NCBI GenBank assembly: GCA_033398695.1
Contig: CM065810.1
Location: forward strand, 144,275,858-144,339,857
Length of the DNA stretch: 64,000 bases
DNA from: Orobanche coerulescens
Lineage: Eukaryota; Streptophyta; Magnoliopsida; Lamiales; Orobanchaceae
Direction of reading: 5' to 3'
Positions 21,281 through 34,915 of this stretch are shown here, one piece after another. A program made the translations under genes and the position numbers. The notes beneath the pieces were generated by a model, which ran no database searches, was not told where the DNA came from, and worked only from the letters and a program-made list of their open reading frames with translations. The number at the start of each line of letters is the position of its first letter. The stretch's first letter is position 1.

Positions 21281-21650
21281 ATTACGTACGTTAAGCCTTG
21301 GAGCTTACGTACGTAAAATGTGTTAGCTTACGTACGTTATATAGTGTACATAACGTACGTAACAAGAGGAATCGGACAGTGGGGCCCGTGGTCGGCAGCT
21401 TTCGGCGCAGATGTTGACAGGTGAGTCAACGTATGTGTTACGTACGTTATACAGGACGTGTTACGTACGTAACACGACCATTATCTTGTAGCAAGTCAAC
21501 TGGTATATTACGTACGTTATATGGTATGGGTTACGTACGTAATGGACTGCACGGAATGAGACAGTGAGTTGGTTACGTACGTTATGGATTTTGGATTACG
21601 TACGTTAAAGTTGTTACGTACGTTAAGAAAAGACACTTACGTACGTAATG
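21281..21650 (+). promoter_or_regulatory. TTACGTACGTAA palindrome array (LTR 2)
   Basis: Twelve sites of TTACGTACGTAA, TTACGTACGTTA or TAACGTACGTAA, often in pairs about 22-25 bp apart, ending about 12 bp before the TATA box. Corresponding arrays at 25898-26250 (LTR 3, partly decayed) and 30506-30862 (LTR 4, mostly decayed). Confidence 0.85.
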
Positions 21651-21660
21651 AGAGTGCAGT

Positions 21661-21668
21661 TTATATAT
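21661..21668 (+). promoter_or_regulatory. TATA box of element 2 (LTR 2)
   Basis: TTATATAT after the palindrome array; copies at 26264-26271 and 30871-30878. Confidence 0.6.
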
Positions 21669-23214
21669 TGAAGTGTTGCCTTTCATTTCTCTCACGATCC
21701 TTTGAGATGTTTCTCTCCAAAACTCGTCCCTCTTCACTTCTAAGAGTGTTCTAAACACTTCTAACATGATTGTGAGCTTGGAATCATGGAATTAGAGCTT
21801 GGTTATGGAACTATTGTTGATTCTTGAAGTGATTTCTTGTGTTATCCATATTCTATGAGGTATGTTGGATATTTCTCCTTTTCATTTCGGAATTTTGATG
21901 TTATAGTTGATGAATGATTCGTATGAAGATGATTATGATGTTGTTATTGCGATTCTTGAGGATATATGAGGTTTATGTTGAAGGAAGATGATGATATGCT
22001 TTGAATATGTTGATTATGATTATGGAATCGTTGTATTCTCGATGTTCTTGGTGGTTTGTTGCGAATCAAGATGTTATGAGAAGTATATGTTGAAGGACAT
22101 GATTATATACACCTTGAATTGTGAATAAGGGTTGTTTTAGATGTTAGAAAACATCGGGTTATGTTGTTTTATGGATTATGAACGTGAATTTGGATAATTC
22201 GTGTTCTTAAAGAACTCTTGAGTTACATGTTATGATTTTGGAAGGATTTGGATAATTTGGAATGTGATTATTCACGATAATAATCGGTAAATTGTTTTCT
22301 ACGAATTTACAAGTATGAACAAGAAGGAGTTTTGTCTTCGTATTTGGAGTTGAAGTTGGAATCGAATATGTTATAAAATCCTTAATGTCGAGATGAATTG
22401 ATCATTGATTTGATGAATATGTTTTAAGGTGTTGGTGTTTTATATATGAATATGGAATATTCATATCTAGAACTAAGTTATGTGTTTTGGTACAATATTC
22501 GTATAGGAATACGAATATGATTTCGATTTGATAAGTTTATGATTCACTTTCGAGATTGAGAATTCATAAGTATTTAACAAGTGATCAACTCGGATAATGG
22601 AATTATTTGAAACCTTTGGAATATGGTTATCTATGATATTGAATTAATCGGATTGTGGATTGATGATGATAATCGGTAATTGGATTTTATTATGATTTAC
22701 AAGGAGGAAACTTGTAATTTTATTTAAGATTGAATTTGGAATCGGTAATGTTAGACCCTTGTTGGTTTAAATAGATTATGGATATGATATTCGGATTGTG
22801 GAATCGTATTGTGGTTTTGAATTCGTGATCGATTGATTTGGTTGTTGGATATGTGTTTAATCGGGATATTGTAGAACCGTTGTTGATCGGTTATTGATTG
22901 TTATTTGTGATCATCAAGTTACGGCTTGTATCGTGGATATGGGTTCGTATTTGTTGAGTTGGATTATTTGGTATTATGTATATGATCGAGGTTTCGTTGA
23001 ACCGTTGAGTTTGTTGGTTGAGTATGTCGGTTATTGATTTTTATCGAATGTGTGTTAATCGGTTATTGCAATAGGTTGATATGTTTTGATCGTGGATTAT
23101 GACCGTTGTGTTGCGGTTGAGGTCGAAGAGTTCGTATATTGCTTTGTGCGGAAATTTGAAGAGCTCGTGGATGAAGGCAATGGATTTTGGTAACGACTTC
23201 GTGGTATCGGTATC

Positions 23215-24693
23215 GAGGCAAGTTTATACTTGTTCAGTTTATAATATTTGATGAATGGTTTCATTTTCATTTCATTTATAATTCATATAGCAATGTTGTT
23301 AAAAAGGACTAATGTTGGTATTAATGGTTGTGTTGATCTTCTCATTGGGGATGTTGATGGATATGGTCCTCGGCTTTTGAGGTAATCTAAGTATTTGTTC
23401 AATCATGTGGATAATTAGTATGTTGAGTTGTTGTATATGTTGAGGTTTCGTGTAGTGAGTTTCGTATCGGTTATTCGTTGAGGGATGTTGATCCCAGGAT
23501 CATTGTATTGAGATCGTAGACGTTTTGGTCATTCATTTGGGGATGGTGATCCCGGGATTGATGTTTTGGATATTGATTAGTCGTGTCGACTTTTCATTGT
23601 CGACTATTGTTGTTCACTTCGTTGAGTCTTTTGATACTTAGTGGATATGTGTTTCTTTGATATACGTAGTCATGATGCATCGTGACAAATCTGGAGTCAT
23701 AACAGCGATCCGATTGGATAAAGTGTAGGATTTTTAGAAGGGCACATATATAGTCATGCGTGAATATTTTTCCGTGAAAGTGTGCACACGAGGCGTAGTT
23801 CGTTGAGGCTAATTAGGTACATTGTCCCACGTATATCACGGATTGCGTATACGGGGTGGTCATGTTCACTGACACATATTCGGATCTGGCGTAATATGTT
23901 TTCCATCTTTGAGCCATATTGTTTGGTCGTTCATCCTCCATTTTATGATTGGGTATGTTCGTCGGTTTGTGACTGGTTGTTCATATGCCAGGGGTATGTT
24001 CGATCGAGTTATTTCTTTGAAGATCCATTATTGTTGATCATTTGGAGTTTACCTTGTTGATGGTATTCTCGCTTATTATTGGTCTTTTGTTGATCATTTG
24101 GAGTTTACCTTGTTGATGGTATTCTCGGTTATTGTTGATCCTTTGTTGATCGTGTCGGAGCTATCATGTTGATGGTATTCTTAGTTATCGTGATCCTTTA
24201 TTGGTCGTATTGGAGTTATCATGTCGATGATATTCTCAGTTGATTTATCGGTTGATCCGGTTATTGATCGTATAAGCATTCGGACTATATGTCAATGTTT
24301 TCGGATTTGTATTCATTGTCAAGTGGTAGTTGATCTACGTATATGTTGTGTATTATTGGTTTATTCATGTTGAGATTTGATTGTGTAATCCGACGGACGG
24401 GAGTTTGCCTGATTGGATTATTCCCAGTTATGAGTTATGATGATGTTTTGAGGATTGTTGGTATTTTGGAATACATACGGTTGGTTGTGGTTGAGTTCAT
24501 TTCGTCATTTGAGAATGCGAAATGTGAATTATGGTAAGGATTGGATTGTTATGGATTGTTAAGGTTATGACGGTAAGATTACTTTGGTAGTATTCTTACT
24601 ATATTATGACATTGGTATGTAATTATTTATGTTGATGTGATCGATATCATTGTTGAGTATTGTGGCTGACCCCGTCGTGGGCTTTATTTTTAG
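23215..24693 (+). other. Intron-like leader module (LTR 2)
   Basis: GAGGCAAGT at 23215-23223 to TTTATTTTTAG at 24693, with GACCCCGTCGTGGGC just before the T-rich tract. Same module in LTR 3 (27820-29310) and LTR 4 (32425-33911). Confidence 0.35.
24030..24243. repeat. 57-bp tandem repeat, about 4 units (LTR 2)
   Basis: Units share GTTGATGGTATTCTCNGTTAT; the first two are nearly identical, the last two diverged. Copies near 28640-28856 and 33247-33461. Confidence 0.75.
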
Positions 24694-25211
24694 GTACTTG
24701 GAGATCGAGCTAGTAGCGGTCGTGAAGGGATGAGCTTCCCGATGTGATACTGGCGGTGGCATGTTTTTGAGTATTGAGTAATTACTTCTGGTTGTTTTAT
24801 TTCCGCTGCAAATGTGTATTTTGAACTGTATTTATCCGCTGCGTGTGTATATTTCAAAATGGCTTTTCGGTATCTTTATCCGCTACGTGTGTGTATTTTA
24901 AATGGCCCTTTTGGCACTTTGCGAACTTGGGTTATTTCGTTAAACCTTTTCCTAAACTATTTTATCGGTACGTTTAAGCGGTGTCTTAACGTACATTTTG
25001 AACTATCGAGATTTGGCACTTCGCCTTGTATTTTCAAATGGTATTTTATGACGGTATTTCAAAATTGTGCTTTTGAAAATATTTGAGTATTTAAAATATT
25101 ACCGTCATAGGCCTTTTGGCGTTTTTGAATTGGTTTTGTAAACGGTTTTTAGCATGGTGGGTTCGTGCAGGACCACGGCACTGTAATATCCGGATGGTTT
25201 TGGGGTGTTAC

Positions 25212-25589
25212 GAAGATGGTATCGGAGCTTGGGTTTTGTGAAACCCGGGCGTGTGTGTTATGTGGCTCTACCGTGCAGTAGTAGCGTGACTTTTGAAAAT
25301 GGGTTTTCGACTTTTGAGTCAAATCGATTTTGGAGTTTCCAAAATTTTGAGATTCTTTTCAAACGCTATGTGTGATATTGGCGTGTGTTGGTATTGTTTT
25401 GAGACTTCATGTGGGAGTCGTGTGCTAGTATCACGGGAGATCATCGGCTTCACGCTTTGTAAGTATATCGTTTTGGTTGTTCGCTTGTGGCGAGTGATTG
25501 TTTTGTGATGAGTTGTAAAGTTTGGGATTGATGCATTTGTTGGTGACGGGTTGCAAGTTTCGAGACGAAACTTATTTTAAGGGGTAGTA
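25212..25589 (+). other. Element 2 mini-interior 2
   Basis: 378 bp with primer site 25217-25228 and purine tract before 25590; noncoding. Same content as mini-interior 1 with small indels. Confidence 0.85.
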
Positions 25590-28500
25590 TGTAATACCGA
25601 ATTTTGATATAAATTTTTCGCGTTATTTTATTCGAGATATACTGTATAGTTTGGTATCTATACAGTATGGATAAAATAAATTGAGAACCGAGACAGTTAT
25701 ACTGGTGTGATTATCGTTTTTGACTGACAGATATATTCAGGATATGTTGTATCAGGTTAAACAGATTTGGATATCAGGTATACCGTATGAGAATATTTTT
25801 GGATTCAGTATGTGTATTCAGTATGCCGTATGTTTGTATTTTGTACGTCGAGACGTCGGACAGGAACAGTTGGATTTTTGGCTAAGTATAAAAGTCATTA
25901 CGTACGTTAAGCCTTGGAGCTTACGTACGTAAAATGTGTTAGCTTACGTACGTTATATAGTGTACATAACGTACGTAACAAGAGGAATCGGACAGTGGGG
26001 CCCGTGGTCGGCTTTGGCGCAGATGTTGTGGTGAGTCAACGTATGTGTTACGTCGTTATACGGGGCGTGTTACGTGCGTAACGACCATTATCTTGTAGCA
26101 AGTCAACTGGTATATTAAATGCGTTATATGGTATGGGTTACGTCGTAATGGATCGCGGAATGAGGCAGTGAGTTGGTTACGTGCGTTATGGATTTTGGAT
26201 TACGTGCGTTAAAGTTGTTACGTCGTTAAGAAAAGACACTTACGTACGTAATGAGAGTGCAGTTTATATATTGAAGTGTTGCCTTTCATTTCTCTCACGA
26301 TCCTTTGAGATGTTTCTCTCCAAAACTCGTCCCTCTTCACTTCTAAGAGTGTTCTAAACACTTCTAACATGATTGTGAGCTTGGAATCATGGAATTAGAG
26401 CTTGGTTATGGAACTATTGTTGATTCTTGAAGTGATTTCTTGTGTTATCCATATTCTATGAGGTATGTTGGATATTTCTCCTTTTCATTTCGGAATTTTG
26501 ATGTTATAGTTGATGAATGATTCGTATGAAGATGATTATGATGTTGTTATTGCGATTCTTGAGGATATATGAGGTTTATGTTGAAGGAAGATGATGATAT
26601 GCTTTGAATATGTTGATTATGATTATGGAATCGTTGTATTCTCGATGTTCTTGGTGGTTTGTTGCGAATCAAGATGTTATGAGAAGTATATGTTGAAGGA
26701 CATGATTATATACACCTTGAATTGTGAATAAGGGTTGTTTTAGATGTTAGAAAACATCGGGTTATGTTGTTTTATGGATTATGAACGTGAATTTGGATAA
26801 TTCGTGTTCTTAAAGAACTCTTGAGTTACATGTTATGATTTTGGAAGGATTTCGGATAATTTGGAATGTGATTATTCACGATAATAATCGGTAAATTGTT
26901 TTCTACGAATTTACAAGTATGAACAAGAAGGAGTTTTGTCTTCGTATTTGGAGTTGAAGTTGGAATCGAATATGTTATAAAATCCTTAATGTCGAGATGA
27001 ATTGATCATTGATTTGATGAATATGTTTTAAGGTGTTGGTGTTTTATATATGAATATGGAATATTCATATCTAGAACTAAGTTATGTGTTTTGGTACAAT
27101 ATTCGTATAGGAATACGAATATGATTTCGGATTTGATAAGTTTATGATTCACTTTTGAGTTTGAGAATTCATAAGTATTTAACAAGTGTTCAACTCGGAT
27201 AATGGAATTATTTGAAACCTTTGGAATATGGTTATCTATGATATTGAATTAATCGGATTGTCCGGATTGATGATGATAATCGGTAATTGGATTTTATTAT
27301 GATTTACAAGGAGGAAACTTGTAATTTTATTTAAGATTGAATTTGGAATCGGTAATGTTAGACCCTTGTTGGTTTAAATAGATTATGGATATGATATTCG
27401 GATTGTGGAATCGTATTGTGGTTTTGAATTCGTGATCGATTGATTTGGTTGTTGGATATGTGTTTAATCGGGATATTGTAGAACCGTTGTTGATCGGTTA
27501 TTGATTGTTATTTGTGATCATCAAGTTACGGCTTGTATCGTGGATATGGGTTCGTATTTGTTGAGTTGGATTATTTGGTATTATGTATATGATCGAGGTT
27601 TCGTTGAACCGTTGAGTTTGTTGGTTGAGTATGTCGGTTATTGATTTTTATCGAATGTGTGTTAATCGGTTATTGCAATAGGTTGATATGTTTTGATCGT
27701 GGATTATGACCGTTGTGTTGCGGTTGAGGTCGAAGAGTTCGTATATTGCTTTGTGCGGGGCTGAAGAGCTCGTGGATGAAGGCAATGGATTTTGGTAACG
27801 ACTTCGTGGTATCGGTATCGAGGCAAGTTTATACTTGTTCAGTTTATAATATTTGATGAATGGTTTCATTTTCATTTCATTTATAATTCATATAGCAATG
27901 TTGTTAAAAAGGACTAATGTTGGTATTAATGGTTGTGTTGATCGTCTCATTGGGGGATGTTGATGGATATGGTCCTCGGCTTTTGAGGTAATCTAAGTAT
28001 TTGTTCAATCATGTGGATAATTAGTATGTTGAGTTGTTGTATATGTTGAGGTTTCGTGTAGTGAGTTTCGTATCGGTTATTCGTTGAGGGATGTTGATCC
28101 CAGGACTGTTGTATTGAGATCGTAGACGTTTTGGTCATTCATTTGGGGATGGTGATCCCAGGATTGATGTTTTGGATATTGATTAGTCGTGTCGACTTTT
28201 CATTGTCAGACTATTGTTGTTCACTTCGGTGAGTCTTTTGATCCTTATTGGATATGTGTTTCTTTGAGTTTCGTTGTCATGTTGCATCGTGACATATCTG
28301 GAGTCATATCTGCGTTCCGATTGGATATTGTGTAGGATTTTTAGCCGGGCACATATATAGTCATGCGTGAATATTTTTCCGTGAAAGGTGTGCACACGAG
28401 GCGTAGTTCGTTGAGGCTAATTAGGTACATTGTCCCACGTATATCACGGATTCCGTATACGGGGTGGACATGTGCAGCGACACATATTCGGATCGGGCGT

Positions 28501-29824
28501 ACTATGATTTCCATCTTTGAGCCATATTGTTTGGTCGTTCATCCTCCATTTTATGATTGGGTATGTTCGACGGTTTGTATTTGGTTGTTCATATGCCCAG
28601 GGTATGTTCGGCGATCGAGTTATTTCTTTGAAGATCCATTATTGTTGATCATTTGGAGTTTACCTTGTTGATGGTATTCTCAGTTATTATTGGTCTTTTG
28701 TTGATCATTTGGAGTTTACCTTGTTGATGGTATTCTCGGTTATTGTTGATCCTTTGTTGATCGTGTCGGAGCTATCATGTTGATGGTATTCTTAGTTATC
28801 GTGATCCTTTATTGGTCGTATTGGAGTTATCATGTCGATGATATTCTCAGTTGATTTATCGGTTGATCTGGTTATTGATCGTATAAGCATTCGGACTATA
28901 TGTCAATGTTTTCGGGATTTGTATTCATTGTCAAGTGGTAGTTGATCTACAGATATGTTGTGTATTATTGGTTTATTCATGTTGAGATTTGATTGTGTAA
29001 TCCGACGGACAGGAGTTTGCACAGATTGGATTATTCCCAGATTTATGAGTTATGATGATGTTTTGAGGATTGTTGGTATTTTTGGAATACAGTACAGTTG
29101 GTTGTGGTTGAGTTCATTTCGTCATTTGAGAATGCGAAATGTGAATTATGGTAAGGATTGGATTGTTATGGATTGTTAAGGTTATGACGGTAAGATTACT
29201 TTGGTAGTATTCTTACTATATTATGACATTGGTATGTAATTATTTATGTTGATGTGATCGATATCATTGTTGAGTATTGTGGCTGACCCCGTCGTGGGCT
29301 TTATTTTTAGGTACTTGGAGATCGAGCTAGTAGCGGTCGTGAAGGGATGAGCTTCCCGATGTGATACTGGCGGTGGCATGTTTTTGAGTATTGAGTAATT
29401 ACTTGGTTGTTTTATTTCCGCTGCAAATGTGTATTTTGAACTGTATTTATCCATTGCGTGTGTATATTTCAAAATGGCTTTTCGGTATCTTTATCATTGC
29501 GTGTGTGTATTTTAAATGGCCCTTTTGGCACTTTGCGAACTTGGGTTATTTCGTTAAACCTTTTCCTAAACTATTTTATCGGTACGTTTAAGCGGTGTCT
29601 TAACGTACATTTTGAACTATCGAGATTTGGCACTTCGCCTTGTATTTTCAAATGGTATTTTATGACGGTATTTCAAAATTGTGCTTTTGAAAATATTTGA
29701 GTATTTAAAATATTACCGTCATAGGCCTTTTGGCGATTTTGAATTGGTTTTCTAAACGGTTTTTAGCTGGTGGGTTCGGCGCAGGACCCATGGCTGTAAT
29801 ATCCGGATGGTTTTGGGGTGTTAC
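25590..29824 (+). repeat. Element 2 LTR 3 (4235 bp)
   Basis: Collinear with LTR 2. Of its palindromes the first four are intact, several later ones have lost one base (ACGTCGT) or become ACGTGCGT or AAATGCGT. Confidence 0.9.
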
Positions 29825-30201
29825 GAGAAGATGGTATCGGAGCTTGGGTTTTGTGAAACCCGGGCGTGTGTGTTATGTGGCTCTCAGTGCAGTAGTAGCG
29901 TGACTTTTGAAAATGGGTTTTCGACTTTTGAGTCAAATCGATTTTGGAGTTTCCAAAATTTTGAGATTCTTTTCAAGCGCTATGTGTGATATTGGCGTGT
30001 GTTGGTATTGTTTTGAGACTTCATGTGGGAGTCGTGTGCTAGTATCACGGAGATCATCGGCTTCACTTTTTGTAAGTATATCGTTTTGGTTGTTCGCTTG
30101 TGGCGGCGACGATTGTTTTGTGATGAGTTGTAAAGTTTGGGATTGATCTTTGTTGGTGACGGGTTGCAAGTTTCGAGACGAAACTTATTTTAAGGGTAGT
30201 A
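29825..30201 (+). other. Element 2 mini-interior 3
   Basis: 377 bp, primer site 29832-29843, polypurine tract before 30202; noncoding. Confidence 0.85.
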
Positions 30202-33200
30202 TGTAATACCCGAATTTTGATATAAATTTTTCGCGTTATTTTATACGAGATATCTTGTATAGTTTGGTATCTATACGGTATGGATAAAATAAATTGAGAA
30301 CCAGAAGCGATTATCTTGGTGTGATTATCGTTTTTGGTGAGATATATTCGAGATATGTTGTATCGAGTTAAACGATTTGGATATCGGTATACCGTATGAG
30401 AATATTTTGGATTGATATGTGTATTCGGTATGCCGTATGTTTGTATTTTGTACGTCGAGGCGTCGGACAGAACAATTGGATTTTGGCTAAGTATAAAAGT
30501 CATTACGCACGTTAAGCCTTGGAGCTTACGTCGTAAAATGTGTTAGCTTACGTCGTTATATAGTGTACATAACGACGTAACAAGAGGAATCGAGGCAGTG
30601 GGGCCCGTGGTGGCGGCTTTGGCGCAGATGTTGTGGTGAGTCAACGTATGTGTTACGTGCGTTATACGGGGCGTGTTACGACGTAACACGACCATTATCT
30701 TGTAGCAAGTCAACGGTATATTAAATGCGTTATATGGTATGGGTTACGTCGTAATGGGTACGCGGAATGAGACGGTGAGTTGGTTACGTCGTTATGGATT
30801 TTGGATTACGTGCGTTAAAGTTGTTAAATGCGTTAAGAAAAGACACTTACGTACGTAATGAGAGTGCGATTTATATATTGAAGTGTTGCCTTTCATTTCT
30901 CTCACGATCCTTTGAGATGTTTCTCTCAAAACTCGTCCCTCTTCACTTCTAAGAGTGTTCTAAACACTTCTAACATGATTGTGAGCTTGGAATCATGGAA
31001 TTAGAGCTTGGTTATGGAACTATTGTTGATTCTTGAAGTGATTTCTTGTGTTATCCATATTCTATGAGGTGCATTGGATATTTCTCCTTTTCATTTCGGA
31101 ATTTTGATGTTATAGTTGATGAATGATTCGTATGAAGATGATTATGATGTTGTTATTGCGATTCTTGAGGATATATGAGGTTTATGTTGAAGGAAGATGA
31201 TGATATGCTTTGAATATGTTGATTATGATTATGGAATCGTTGTATTCTCGATGTTCTTGGTGGTTTGTTGCGAATCAAGATGTTATGAGAAGTATATGTT
31301 GAAGGACATGATTATATGCACCTTGAATTGTGAATAAGGGTTGTTTTAGATGTTAGAAAACATCGGGTTATGTTGTTTTATGGATTATGAACGTGAATTT
31401 GGATAATTCGTGTTCTTAAAGAACTCTTGAGTTACATGTTATGATTTTGGAAGGATTTCGGATAATTTGGAATGTGATTATTCACGATAATAATCGGTAA
31501 ATTGTTTTCTACGAATTTACAAGTATGAACAAGAAGGAGTTTTGTCTTCGTATTTGGAGTTGAAGTTGGAATCGAATATGTTATAAAATCCTTAATGTCG
31601 AGATGAATTGATCATTGATTTGATGAATACGTTTTAAGGTGTTGGTGTTTTATATATGAATATGGAATATTCATATCTAGAACTAAGTTATGTGTTTTGG
31701 TACAATATTCGTATAGGAATACGAATATGATTTGGATTTGATAAGTTTATGATTCACTTTTGAGTTTGAGAATTCATAAGTATTTAACAAGTGTTCAACT
31801 CGGATAATGGAATTATTTGAAACCTTTGGAATATGGTTATCTATGATATTGAATTAATCGGATTGTCCGGATTGATGATGATAATCGGTAATTGGATTTT
31901 ATTATGATTTACAAGGAGGAAACTTGTAATTGTATTTAAGATTGAATTTGGAATCGGTAATGTTAGACCCTTGTTGGTTTAAATAGATTATGGATATGAT
32001 ATTCGGATTGTGGAATCGTATTGTGGTTTTGAATTCGTGATCGATTGATTTGGTTGTTGGATATGTGTTTAATCGGGATATTGTAGAACCGTTGTTGATC
32101 GGTTATTGATTGTTATTTGTGATCATCAAATTCTGGCTTGTATCGTGGATATGGGTTCGTATTTGTTGAGTTGGATTATTTGGTATTATGTATATGATCG
32201 AGGTTTCGTTGAACCGTTGAGTTTGTTGGTTGAGTATGTCGGTTATTGATTTTTATCGAATGTGTGTTAATCGGTTATTGCAATAGGTTGATATGTTTTG
32301 ATCGTGGATTATGACCGTTGTGTTGCGGTTGAGGTCGAAGAGTTCGTATATTGCTTTGTGCGGGGCTGAAGAGCTCGTGGATGAAGGCAATGGATTTTGG
32401 TAACGACTTCGTGGTATCGGTATCGAGGCAAGTTTATACTTGTTCAGTTTATAATATTTGATGAATGGTTTCATTCTCATTTCATTTATAATTCATATAG
32501 CAATGTTGTTAGAAAGGACTAATGTTGGTATTAATGGTTGTGTTGATCGTCTCATTGGGGGATGTTGATGGATATGGTCCTCGGCTTTTGAGGTAATCTA
32601 AGTATTTGTTCAATCATGTGGATAATTAGTATGTTGAGTTGTTGTATATGTTGAGGTTTCGTGTAGTGAGTTTCGTATCGGTTATTCGTTGAGGGATGTT
32701 GATCCCAGGACTGTTGTATTGAGATCGTAGACGTTTTGGTCATTCATTTGGGGATGGTGATCCCAGGATTGATGTTTTGGATATTGATTAGTCGTGTCGA
32801 CTTTTCATTGTCAGACTATTGTTGTTCACTTCGGTGAGTCTTTTGATCCTTATTGGATATGTGTTTCTTTGAGTTTCGTTGTCATGTTGCATCGTGACAT
32901 ATACGGAGTCATATCTGCGTTAGATTGGATATTGTGTAGGATTTTTAGCGGGCACATATATAGTCATGCGTGAATATTTTTCCGTGAAAGATTTGTGCAC
33001 ACGAGGCGTAGTTCGTTGAGGCTAATTAGGTACATTGTCCCACGTATATCACGGATTCCGTATACGGGGTGGACATGTGCACCGACACATATTCGGATCT
33101 GTCGTACTATGATTTCCATCTTTGAGCAATATTGTTTGGTCGTTCATCCTCCATTTTATGATTGGGTATGTTCGACGGTTTGTGGTAGTTGTTCATATGC

Positions 33201-34430
33201 CCGAGGGTATGTTCGTGATCGAGTTATTTCTTTGAAGATCCATTATTGTTGATCATTTGGAGTTTACCTTGTTGATGGTATTCTCAGTTATTATTGGTCT
33301 TTTGTTGATCATTTGGAGTTTACCTTGTTGATGGTATTCTCGGTTATTGTTGATCCTTTGTTGATCGTGTCGGAGCTATCATGTTGATGGTATTCTTAGT
33401 TATCGTGATCCTTTATTGGTCGTATTGGAGTTATCATGTCGATGATATTCTCAGTTGATTTATCGGTTGATCTGGTTATTGATCGTATAAGCATTCGGAC
33501 TATATGTCGATGTTTTGGGATTTGTATTCATTGTCAAGTGGTAGTTGATCTACGAGATATGTTGTGTATTATTGGTTTATTCATGTTGAGATTTGATTGT
33601 GTAATCCGACGGACGGGAGTTTGCCTGATTGGATTATTCCCAGATTTATGAGTTATGATGATGTTTTGAGGATTGTTGGTATTTTTGGAATACGATACAG
33701 TTGGTTGTGGTTGAGTTCATTTCGTCATTTGAGAATGCGAAATGTGAATTATGGTAAGGATTGGATTGTTATGGATTGGTAAGGTTATGACGGTAAGATT
33801 ACTTTGGTAGTATTCTTACTATATTATGACATTGGTATGTAATTATTTATGTTGATGTGATCAATATCATTGTTGAGTATTGTGGTGACCAGTCGTGGGC
33901 TTTATTTTTAGGTACTTGGAGATCGAGCTAGTAGCGGTCGTGAAGGGATGAGCTTCCCGATGTGATCTTGGCGGTGGCATGTTTTGAGTATTGAGTAATT
34001 ACTTGGTTGTTTTATTTCATTTGCAAATGTGTATTTTGAATCGTATTTATCCATTGCGTGTGTATATTTCAAAATGGCTTTTCGGTATCTTTATCCGCTG
34101 CGTGTGTGTATTTTAAATGGCCCTTTTGGCACTTTGCGAACTTGGGTTATTTCGTTAAACCTTTTCCTAAACTATTTTATCGGTACGTTTAAGCGGTGTC
34201 TTAACGTACATTTTGAACTATCGAGATTTGGCACTTCGCCTTGTATTTTCAAATGGTATTTTATGACGGTATTTCAAAATTGTGCTTTTGAAAATATTTG
34301 AGTATTTAAAATATTACCGTCATAGGCCTTTTGGCGTTTTTGAATTGGTTTTGTAAACGGTTTTTAGCACAGTGGGTTCGTGGCAGGACCCACCTACTGT
34401 AATATCCCGGATGGTTTTGGGGGTGTTACA
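30202..34430 (+). repeat. Element 2 LTR 4 (4229 bp)
   Basis: Begins TGTAATACCC and is the only copy with an undamaged outer end (GTGTTACA). Palindrome array 30506-30862 is mostly decayed; only the last site (30847-30858) is perfect. U5 hairpin at 34372-34393. Confidence 0.9.
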
Positions 34431-34700
34431 TATAATCCCAACTAAAGGTAACTTAGCCCATGAAGGGTTTAATATACATAATACAAGCTTAGTGGTCATT
34501 ATTAGTTGAATCAAGAGAAAGAATTCATCCTCACTCCCTTAGTAGATAAAGGAGAAAGAAGCAATAAACTCTCTGAACAACATATGCTATACCACACTTA
34601 CACAAATCACTCAAGAACACAAGTGTGTTCTTCACACAAAAAGAAAATATTACAAAAAGTGGAAAAATTATATGATGAATGATGAAGGATCTAAGGGGTG

Positions 34701-34708
34701 TATTTATA
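34701..34708 (-). promoter_or_regulatory. TATA box of element A, right (5') LTR
   Basis: Minus strand TATAAATA. It would drive element A toward lower coordinates, but the 14.8-kb array lies between it and the ORFs. Confidence 0.6.
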
Positions 34709-34838
34709 CACCTAAAGTCATCTAATAGCTCCAAAACTCCAGCATTATTACAATAGATCGGATCAATGCCAGCCATCCCCTCAATAATACACAAAAAGTA
34801 TAAAAAATTAGACAAATTATCACAATCTGTCAAGAGTT

Positions 34839-34915
34839 ACGGCCGTAACATTAAGGAGTTACGACCGTAACTTGGATGACTTACGGCCGTAACATTCAGT
34901 AGTTATGGCCGTAAC
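34839..34915 (-). promoter_or_regulatory. TTACGGCCGTAA palindrome cluster in element A, right LTR
   Basis: Four sites with the same spacing as at 15321-15400; two perfect, one TTACGACCGTAA and one TTATGGCCGTAA. Confidence 0.8.

Larger units (their letters stand above)
20976..25211 (+). repeat. Element 2 LTR 2 (4236 bp)
   Basis: Begins TGTAATACCG. Contains 12 intact TTACGTACGTWA palindromes (21281-21650), a TATA box (21661-21668), GAGGCAAGT (23215-23223), a 57-bp repeat (about 24030-24243), acceptor-like TTTTTAG/GTACTTG (24692-24693) and the U5 hairpin. This is the best-preserved copy. Confidence 0.9.
19620..34430 (+). mobile_element. Element 2: tandem array of four giant LTRs and three mini-interiors
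   Basis: Order is LTR (5'-truncated), interior, LTR, interior, LTR, interior, LTR, with a period of 4614 and 4612 bp. Each interior has only a primer site and a polypurine tract. The right end GTGTTACA at 34430 is followed by TATAA, present once in the intact left LTR of element A, so TATAA is the likely target site; its left partner is deleted. LTR style and iMet primer place it with the chromovirus-like group. Array growth by unequal LTR recombination is the simple explanation. Confidence 0.85.
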
